A stretch of DNA of 11,072 nt from Nautiliaceae bacterium (GTDB lineage Bacteria > Campylobacterota > Campylobacteria > Campylobacterales > Nautiliaceae). The notes under the pieces are model-generated. The model ran no database searches and was not told where the DNA came from. It saw only the letters and a program-made list of their open reading frames with translations. Below are positions 6,019-11,072 of the stretch, in pieces; the stretch's first letter is position 1, and each line of letters begins with the position of its first letter. The translations under genes and the position numbers were made by a program. The DNA lies in contig JAMOSM010000093.1 in NCBI GenBank assembly GCA_027063075.1, forward strand, positions 1 through 11,072, given 5' to 3'.

Positions 6019-6411
6019 ATGGCAAAAAGAAAGTTAACTAAAAAGAAAAAAATTAAAAAACAAGTTGGACGCGGAGTAGTATATATTTCAGCTACGTTTA
6101 ACAACACTATGATTACTGTTACTGATGAAATGGGAAATGCACTTTGCTGGAGTTCTGCTGGTGCGCTTGGATTTAAAGGAAGTAAAAAATCAACTCCTTT
6201 TGCAGCTCAACAAGCAGTAGAAGATGCGATGGCAAAAGCAAAAGAGTATGGAATTAAAGAAGTAGGTATTAAAGTACAAGGACCAGGTGGGGGAAGAGAA
6301 ACTGCAGTAAAAACTGTTGGTGCAATTGACGGAATTAAAGTTCTTTGGATGAAAGACGTAACTCCATTACCTCACAATGGTTGCAGACCAAGAAAAAGAA
6401 GAAGGGTGTAA
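6019..6411 (+). CDS. rpsK: 30S ribosomal protein S11
   Basis: S11 belongs to the platform of the small subunit and helps form the mRNA exit site beside the Shine-Dalgarno helix. It has 130 residues, typical of the family. Diagnostic segments are [20 protein letters not shown] (21-40), GPGGGRE at 88-94, and the C-terminal [18 protein letters not shown] (113-130) with the conserved asparagine-glycine pair. A lysine-rich N-terminal extension (residues 2-14) is usual. AAGGGG at 6007-6012 is a good ribosome-binding site seven bases or so before the ATG. Two bases separate its stop from the rpsD start. Confidence 0.98.
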   Translation: MAKRKLTKKKKIKKQVGRGVVYISATFNNTMITVTDEMGNALCWSSAGALGFKGSKKSTPFAAQQAVEDAMAKAKEYGIKEVGIKVQGPGGGRETAVKTVGAIDGIKVLWMKDVTPLPHNGCRPRKRRRV

Positions 6412-6413
6412 CA

Positions 6414-7040
6414 ATGGCAAGATATACAGGACCGGTTGAAAGAATTGAAAGAAGATTAGGTGTTAGCCTTGAGCTTAAGGGTGAGAGAAGATTAGCTGGA
6501 AAAAGCGCACTTGACAGAAGACCTTATGCACCAGGACAACATGGGCAAAGAAGAGCAAAAATCTCTGAATACGGACAACAGCTTAGAGAAAAACAAAAGA
6601 TTAAATATTATTATGGTGTTTTAGAAAAACAATTTAGAAGATTCTTTAAAGAAGCAAACAGACTTGAAGGTTCAACAGGGGAAAACCTTATTAAATTACT
6701 TGAAAGAAGACTTGATAACGTAGTTTATAGAATGGGGTTTGCAACAACAAGAAGATTTGCAAGACAGCTTGTAACTCACGGACATATTTTAGTAAATGGT
6801 AAAAAAGTAAATATTCCTTCTTATTTAGTAAAAGAAGGTGACAGAATTGAAATTAGAGAAAAATCTAAAAATAATCCTCAAATTCAAAGAGCTCTTGAAC
6901 TTAGTGCTCAAACAGGTATAGCTCCTTGGGTTGATGTTGATAAAGAAAAAATGGTAGGAGTATTCCAAAGAGTTCCTGAAAGAAAGGAAGTAAATATTCC
7001 AGTAGATGAAAGATTAGTAGTTGAGCTATACTCTAAATAA
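6414..7040 (+). CDS. rpsD: 30S ribosomal protein S4
   Basis: S4 is a primary 16S rRNA-binding protein that nucleates the 30S body; in E. coli it also represses its own operon. From the ATG at 6414 the protein has 208 residues and begins [17 protein letters not shown], the family start. GAAGGG at 6401-6406 serves as ribosome-binding site. A longer reading from 6345 would only add residues encoded inside rpsK, so it is rejected. The S4 RNA-binding domain spans about 97-150 ([20 protein letters not shown] at 97-116, then [20 protein letters not shown] at 120-139). There is no cysteine, so this is the zinc-free form. The C-terminus ends with RLVVELYSK. It is a candidate ligand for the leader upstream of rpmJ. 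Confidence 0.98.
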   Translation: MARYTGPVERIERRLGVSLELKGERRLAGKSALDRRPYAPGQHGQRRAKISEYGQQLREKQKIKYYYGVLEKQFRRFFKEANRLEGSTGENLIKLLERRLDNVVYRMGFATTRRFARQLVTHGHILVNGKKVNIPSYLVKEGDRIEIREKSKNNPQIQRALELSAQTGIAPWVDVDKEKMVGVFQRVPERKEVNIPVDERLVVELYSK

Positions 7041-7053
7041 TAGGGGCTAAAAA

Positions 7054-8055
7054 ATGAATAAAATAAAAACAGAAGTTTTGATTCCAAGTGAATTTTCTTA
7101 TAAAAAAGATGGTAACAGTGCAATAATCGAAGTTTACCCTTTTGAAGCTGGTTTTGGAGTAAGCGTTGCTCATCCAATTAGAAGAACGTTAATAGCCGCA
7201 ACAACAGGATATTCTCCTGTTGCCCTTAAAATAGAAGGCGTAAAACACGAGTTTGACAGCTTAAAAGGTATGCTTGAAGATGTTGCAAGTTTTATTATCA
7301 ACCTTAAAAACATTAGGTTTAAAATAAAAGACCCTGAAAAAGATGAAGTTTTAGTAGAATATACTTTTGTTGGTCCAAAAGAGATAAAAGGTGAAGATTT
7401 AATTACTGACGAAGTTGATGTGGTTACACCTGATGAGTATATTGCTACTTTAAATGAAGAGGGAGAACTTAAACTTTCACTTTTAATTAAAAAAGGTATG
7501 GGATTTGTAGCAGTTGAGAACTTTAGAGACCAGCTTCCAGAAGGGTTTATAGGACTTGATGCGTATTTCAGTCCTATTAAAAGAGTAGTTTATAATATTG
7601 AAAATGTTCTTGTTGAAGATGACCCTAATTTTGAAAAAGTGATTTTTGAAGTTGAAACAGACGGACAAATTGATCCAATTGACGCATTTAAAGATGCAGT
7701 AAATACATATTTAAATCAATTTAGTGTATTTTCTAAAGAGTTTAAGCTTGAGACTAAAAAAGTTGAAAGCTTTGAGCTTCCAGAAGAATACAACATTTTA
7801 TTTGAACCGATTGACACTTTAAATTTAAGAAGCAGAAGTTTTAATGCTCTTGATAGAGCCGGAATTAAATTTGTAGGTGAACTTGTTTTAATGGGTAAAG
7901 AAAAAATTGCAAACATTAAAAACCTTGGAGCAAAATCACTTGAAGAAATTTTTGAAAAACTTGAAGAAATCGGATTTTCTATTGATAAAACATTACCGCT
8001 TGATATTAAAAAAGCAATTGAAGAGAAGTTAGCAAAACTTAAAGGAGAAAACTGA
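7054..8055 (+). CDS. rpoA: DNA-directed RNA polymerase subunit alpha
   Basis: The alpha subunit dimerises to start assembly of RNA polymerase, and its C-terminal domain reads UP elements and activators. It has 333 residues, normal for the family. The N-terminal domain shows [20 protein letters not shown] (30-49), the dimer and assembly region, and [17 protein letters not shown]. After a linker, the C-terminal domain contains [20 protein letters not shown], where R261 and N264 align with the DNA-contacting E. coli R265 and N268, and then [14 protein letters not shown] with the helix-hairpin-helix NLG-KS motif. The retained DNA-contacting residues imply that UP-element recognition works, fitting the AT-rich DNA upstream of the rpmJ promoter. 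AGGGG lies 7-8 bases before the ATG. The stop shares one base with the rplQ start. Confidence 0.98.
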   Translation: MNKIKTEVLIPSEFSYKKDGNSAIIEVYPFEAGFGVSVAHPIRRTLIAATTGYSPVALKIEGVKHEFDSLKGMLEDVASFIINLKNIRFKIKDPEKDEVLVEYTFVGPKEIKGEDLITDEVDVVTPDEYIATLNEEGELKLSLLIKKGMGFVAVENFRDQLPEGFIGLDAYFSPIKRVVYNIENVLVEDDPNFEKVIFEVETDGQIDPIDAFKDAVNTYLNQFSVFSKEFKLETKKVESFELPEEYNILFEPIDTLNLRSRSFNALDRAGIKFVGELVLMGKEKIANIKNLGAKSLEEIFEKLEEIGFSIDKTLPLDIKKAIEEKLAKLKGEN

Positions 8056-8426
8056 TGAGACATAAACACGGATATAGAAAACTTGGAAGAGACTCTGAGC
8101 ACAGAAGAGCGCTTCTAAGAAACCTTGCATGTGATTTGATTGAAAATGAAAAAATTGAAACTACTGTTCCAAAAGCAAAAGAACTTAGAAGATATATTGA
8201 AAAAATTATTACAAGAGCAAAAGAAGGTGATGATTTAAATACTCACAGATATGTATATTCTAATCTTGGAAGCAATCAAAGAGCAAAAGCGGCTACTAAA
8301 AAAGTAATTGAAATTATTGCTCCAAAATTTGCAAACAGAAACGGCGGATATACAAGAATTATTAAAACAAGATTTAGAAGAGGTGATGCAGCTGAAATGT
8401 GTATTATTGAATTTGTGGGAGAATAA
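8055..8426 (+). CDS. rplQ: 50S ribosomal protein L17
   Basis: L17 is a large-subunit protein located near the peptide exit tunnel. It has 123 residues, in the usual bacterial range. It opens with the hallmark [20 protein letters not shown], continues with [20 protein letters not shown], and closes with [20 protein letters not shown] and IIEFVGE, all typical. AAAGGAGAA at 8041-8049, inside the end of rpoA, is its ribosome-binding site, and the TGATG overlap couples its translation to rpoA. In most bacteria this ends the alpha operon; here another gene begins two bases after the stop. Confidence 0.98.
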   Translation: MRHKHGYRKLGRDSEHRRALLRNLACDLIENEKIETTVPKAKELRRYIEKIITRAKEGDDLNTHRYVYSNLGSNQRAKAATKKVIEIIAPKFANRNGGYTRIIKTRFRRGDAAEMCIIEFVGE

Positions 8427-8428
8427 TA

Positions 8429-8725
8429 ATGGCTGATATCCCTTTTTCTAATGAAGAACTTAAAGAAGCGGTAGCTGGGGTGATTGAACAAATTCGCCCT
8501 ATGCTTCAAATGGATGGCGGTGATGTTACTTTGATTGATGTTAAAAAGCCTATTGTGTTTGTTCAGCTTCAAGGTGGATGTGTTGGATGTGCAAGTGCAG
8601 GTGCTACTCTTAAATATGGTATTGAAAAAGCCCTAAAAGAGAAAATTCATCCAGACCTTGTGGTTATGAATGTACCTCATGGATATGAGGATAAGCTTGA
8701 TGAACTTGCAAAATATTCGTTCTGA
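8429..8725 (+). CDS. NifU C-terminal domain (Nfu-type) Fe-S cluster protein
   Basis: This is a small Fe-S carrier that binds a cluster between two subunits and passes it to target proteins. It has 98 residues and contains only the NifU C-terminal domain: an N-terminal helix with IEQIRPMLQMDGGDVTLIDV (19-38, with the conserved DGGDV), then GGCVGCASAGATLKYGIEKA, where C51 and C54 form the cluster-binding C-x2-C. The NifU scaffold domain and ferredoxin-like domain are absent, so it is a stand-alone carrier and does not imply nitrogen fixation. GGGAG at 8417-8421 precedes the ATG. In Campylobacter the homologue also lies beside a small unknown gene and murE, matching the next two genes here. A transfer role is inferred from the family. 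Confidence 0.95.
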   Translation: MADIPFSNEELKEAVAGVIEQIRPMLQMDGGDVTLIDVKKPIVFVQLQGGCVGCASAGATLKYGIEKALKEKIHPDLVVMNVPHGYEDKLDELAKYSF

Positions 8726-9062
8726 TATTAAAGAAATTTTAAAAGAGGCTATTGCAAAAAAAGATTATAAAACGGTAATGGCTATTTTAGATAAACTTTT
8801 TTCTCCCTCTTTTAATTCTGAAGATATTAATGCTGTTTTGTTTAAAGACGTTAAAAATATCGTAAAAACAAAAGAAGATTTAGAAAATATTCTTTTATCA
8901 AGTAAAGTGGCTTTTGAAAGCAAAGAAGAAGTTCTTGAGTTTTTTGATATGCTTTTAAAATACGGATTTAAAGAAAATGCAATAAGTTATTTTGAAGAGC
9001 TTATTAGTGAAATAAATGATTTAGAGATTATTGATGGATTTAACCTATTACTTAAAAAATAA
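8700..9062 (+). CDS. Small helical protein of unknown function between nfu and murE
   Basis: I do not recognise a named family. From the ATG at 8700, which has GAGG at 8687-8690 nine bases upstream, the protein has 120 residues. An in-frame ATG at 8670 would lengthen it by ten residues read entirely within nfu and lacks a clear ribosome-binding site. It is predicted almost wholly helical, acidic/lysine-rich, without cysteines, signal peptide or membrane segment, so probably cytoplasmic. Two segments with similar layout (KDVKNIVKTKEDLENILL and VLEFFDMLLKYGFKENAISY) hint at short helical hairpins, but no repeat can be proven. It overlaps nfu by 26 bases and murE by 29, strong evidence for genuine translation. 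From memory, Campylobacter has a hypothetical gene at the same position, so it is probably conserved across the class. Confidence 0.85.
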   Translation: MNLQNIRSDIKEILKEAIAKKDYKTVMAILDKLFSPSFNSEDINAVLFKDVKNIVKTKEDLENILLSSKVAFESKEEVLEFFDMLLKYGFKENAISYFEELISEINDLEIIDGFNLLLKK

Positions 9063-10248
9063 TCTTATAATCGACAATACAAAAGAGCTGAGTTCTTCTA
9101 AGCTCTTTTTGAAAACCTCTCAAAACGCTAAATATTCAGCTAATATTAAAGATTATATAACTCCAAAAGAGCTATTAAATTCTTTAAATCTTAAAACAAA
9201 ATTTATAGGAATTACAGGGACAAACGGTAAAACTACAACAGCTTTTGTTTTAGGATTTTTACTTAGGTCTTTAGGATATTCTGTAGCAGTGCAGGGAACG
9301 GAAGGATTGTTTTTTAACGGGGAAGAAAAAGAAAAAAAAACTCTTACAACTCCTCCTATTTTTACTACTATTAAAAGAGCTTTTAAATACAAACCTGATT
9401 TTTTTATTATGGAAGTTAGCTCTCACGCTATTGTTCAAAACAGAATTGAAGGAATTGATTTCAGTGCGAAAATTTTAACTTCTTTTTCTCAGGACCATCT
9501 TGATTTTCACAAAAGTATGGATGAATATAAAAAAGTAAAAGAGCTTTTTTTTAAAGATGAGACAATTAAAATTTTAAAAGGTAAATTGTTATCTCAAAAT
9601 GAAGTTGAAATAGACGGATACAGATTTAGAGTAAATTCAAAAAATTTATATGTTTTAGAAAAACCTATTGTTAATGAAATATCAATGGCGGGTGAATTTA
9701 ATAAAATGAATTTTTCTTTAGCTTTAAAAACAGCTCAACTGCTTACAAAAGAGGATTTAGAGAAATTAAAAGAGATTATTAAAAGATTTTCAGGAGTTCC
9801 TGGAAGAATGGAAATAGTTTCTAAAAATCCTTTGATTATTGTTGATTTTGCCCATACTCCTGACGGAATTGAAAAAGTGTTAAAAGCAGTTGAAGGCAAA
9901 AAAATAGTTGTTTTTGGAGCCGGTGGTAATAGAGATGGGAATAAGCGTCATTTAATGGGAAAAGCTGCAGATAAATATGCAGATTATATAATTTTAACTG
10001 AAGACAATCCAAGATGTGAAGAGAAAAAAAAGATATGTTTAGATATAGCCTCAGGTATAAAAAACACTCCTTTTGATATAATTTTAGACAGAAAAGAAGC
10101 AGTAAAAAAAGCGTTAGAAATTGCAAAAGAAAAAAATATGGTTTTGTTTCTTCTTGGAAAAGGAGATGAAAAATATATTGAATATTGTAATAACAAAATA
10201 AGATATAACGATAAAGAGTTTGTTAAGAGATTAGTTGGCGGTTTTTAA
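9034..10248 (+). CDS. murE: UDP-MurNAc-tripeptide synthetase MurE (meso-diaminopimelate-adding)
   Basis: MurE is the cytoplasmic ATP-dependent ligase that adds meso-diaminopimelate to UDP-MurNAc-L-Ala-D-Glu. From the ATG at 9034 it has 404 residues; a TTG at 9031 would add one residue. Motifs in order: the ATP loop GITGTNGKTTT at 59-69; EVSSHAIVQNRIEG; SFSQDHLDFHKSMDEYKKVK, containing the region of the carbamylated lysine; GVPGRMEIV; IIVDFAHTPDG (268-278); and D324-N-P-R327, the motif that selects meso-diaminopimelate rather than lysine. The family norm is about 450-500 residues, and the shortfall is in the N-terminal UDP-binding domain, which has only about 55 residues before the ATP loop; epsilonproteobacterial MurE proteins are known to be short there. 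The ribosome-binding site is weak, and the 29-base overlap with the preceding gene suggests coupling. The stop lies inside the convergent wzz-like gene. Confidence 0.96.
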   Translation: MDLTYYLKNNLIIDNTKELSSSKLFLKTSQNAKYSANIKDYITPKELLNSLNLKTKFIGITGTNGKTTTAFVLGFLLRSLGYSVAVQGTEGLFFNGEEKEKKTLTTPPIFTTIKRAFKYKPDFFIMEVSSHAIVQNRIEGIDFSAKILTSFSQDHLDFHKSMDEYKKVKELFFKDETIKILKGKLLSQNEVEIDGYRFRVNSKNLYVLEKPIVNEISMAGEFNKMNFSLALKTAQLLTKEDLEKLKEIIKRFSGVPGRMEIVSKNPLIIVDFAHTPDGIEKVLKAVEGKKIVVFGAGGNRDGNKRHLMGKAADKYADYIILTEDNPRCEEKKKICLDIASGIKNTPFDIILDRKEAVKKALEIAKEKNMVLFLLGKGDEKYIEYCNNKIRYNDKEFVKRLVGGF

Positions 10249-11061
10249 CTCTTTAATAAATTCTATTATAAATACTGATATTATAGATATTGTTAAACTT
10301 AATATAAAAGAGATGATAATTATTAACTTTTTTTTGGGTTTTATAGGTGATGGATAAGTTTTTATATCACCTACTATATAGGTTTGCTTTATATTTAAAG
10401 GAGATATCTGTTTTTTAAGGTCTTCAATTTGCAAATTTAGATTTACTAAATTATTTTGATATTGATTTATTTGAGATAATGTGAGTTGATATATATTTGG
10501 GTCTTTTATATTGTGAATGTTTTGTTTTAAAATTTTAATTTCTTTTTGAAAATTATTTTTTTGTTTGTTTAAAATATCAATTTTATTCATTATAGTTTTT
10601 TTATAAAAATTTATTTTTTGAATTTCTTTTTGATGTATATCATCAAGTATCTTTCTTAAATCATTAATTGCATTTTTATTTGAATAATCTTGAATTGAAA
10701 TAGATAATATATCAGTTTTTTTTACAATATTTGATTCTATTTGTGGGTAATTAGATTTATATGATTGATCAAACTTACTTTTTATATAAGTATTTAAAAC
10801 TGTAGGAGAAAAAAAATATTTTTTATTTGATAGATTTTTAATAATATAACCTGGTTGAAGATTAGCTTTTATTTCATAAATAGGTGTTTTTGTATAAGCG
10901 AATATTGCGCCTATTAAAGTTCCTATAACTGTGAAGATAATAATAAATTTTTTATACTTTAAAATAGTTTTTATTAATTCTTTTAAATCAATTTCATCTT
11001 CTTGATAATGTGTATATGGAAATGGGGCAGGCGTAAACTTATATCTCTGATTTTCTGACAT
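10231..11061 (-). CDS. Wzz-type polysaccharide chain-length determinant / co-polymerase
   Basis: This is an inner-membrane protein of the Wzz family, which sets the length of O-antigen or other Wzy-made polysaccharides by forming an oligomeric periplasmic bell. It has 276 residues. A cytoplasmic start leads to EDEIDLKELIKTILKYKKFI (21-40) and a first membrane helix at about 39-58. This is followed by the typical P-x-Y-E-A/I-x-A-N-L start of the periplasmic domain (TPIYEIKANLQPG at 59-71). A long coiled coil spans about 140-222, then the proline-rich YPSPIKPKKK (236-245) and a second membrane helix at about 246-268. No Walker or tyrosine-rich kinase domain follows, so it is not a BY-kinase. 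AGGT at 11069-11072, at the window edge, may be its ribosome-binding site. It is convergent with murE, their last 18 bases overlapping. By eye it is even more AT-rich than the genes to its left. Partner genes would lie to the right or elsewhere. Confidence 0.88.
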   Translation of the reverse strand: MSENQRYKFTPAPFPYTHYQEDEIDLKELIKTILKYKKFIIIFTVIGTLIGAIFAYTKTPIYEIKANLQPGYIIKNLSNKKYFFSPTVLNTYIKSKFDQSYKSNYPQIESNIVKKTDILSISIQDYSNKNAINDLRKILDDIHQKEIQKINFYKKTIMNKIDILNKQKNNFQKEIKILKQNIHNIKDPNIYQLTLSQINQYQNNLVNLNLQIEDLKKQISPLNIKQTYIVGDIKTYPSPIKPKKKLIIIISFILSLTISIISVFIIEFIKELKTAN

Positions 11062-11072
11062 AAAAATGACCT

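Noticed and set aside
6345..6413. Upstream start for rpsD giving 231 residues
   Set aside because: The extra 23 residues are rpsK read in another frame; the ATG at 6414 gives the standard S4 N-terminus and has a ribosome-binding site.
8429..8725. Nitrogen-fixation NifU
   Set aside because: Only the C-terminal cluster-carrier domain is present; stand-alone proteins of this type are general Fe-S carriers.
9332..9340. Run of nine A in murE as a phase-variation tract
   Set aside because: murE is essential and the run encodes lysines in a Lys/Glu-rich loop of an AT-rich genome; an on/off switch here is implausible.
1..11072. CRISPR array, insertion sequence, prophage, toxin-antitoxin or defence system
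   Set aside because: No direct repeats with spacers, transposase, integrase or small toxin pair is visible on either strand; nearly all DNA is accounted for by core genes.

Overview
This AT-rich window carries an epsilonproteobacterial (Campylobacterota) chromosome segment. The gene order flgC-fliE-ftsI, the nfu/small helical protein/murE cluster and the protein sequences all resemble Campylobacter-type genomes. The lysine- and isoleucine-rich proteins and very compact genes would fit a thermophilic, deep-branching group such as Nautiliales, but that placement is inference.

Layout. (1) 1-4748, + strand: the end of a flagellar basal-body operon (flgC lacking its 5' end, then fliE) runs into ftsI/pbpB (septal transpeptidase), an MscS-family channel and a membrane-anchored AsmA/TamB-like protein. 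From fliE onward these genes overlap by 1-17 bases and are probably co-transcribed. (2) 4749-5259: a single-gene unit for a small heat-shock protein (Hsp20), with a consensus sigma70 promoter, a short leader whose hairpin covers the ribosome-binding site, and a clear intrinsic terminator. (3) 5260-5519: a non-coding interval with an AT palindrome, a T-rich stretch, an extended -10 promoter and a structured leader. (4) 5520-10248, + strand: a tightly packed run of nine genes, rpmJ-rpsM-rpsK-rpsD-rpoA-rplQ (the alpha operon), then nfu, a small unrecognised helical protein and murE. (5) 10231-11061, - strand: a Wzz-type polysaccharide chain-length protein, convergent with murE and overlapping it by 18 bases. 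It may be the edge of a surface-polysaccharide locus beyond the window.

How it fits together: most of the window is core cell biology, covering flagellar rod assembly, septal peptidoglycan synthesis (FtsI) and precursor synthesis (MurE), envelope maintenance, protein folding and ribosome/RNA polymerase production. I see no phage, transposon, CRISPR, toxin or defence system. The less ordinary signals are regulatory: a possible RNA thermometer in front of hsp20 and a leader in front of rpmJ with competing pairings, one of which hides the rpmJ ribosome-binding site. Also notable are the joining of the alpha operon to nfu-murE and the two unassigned proteins.
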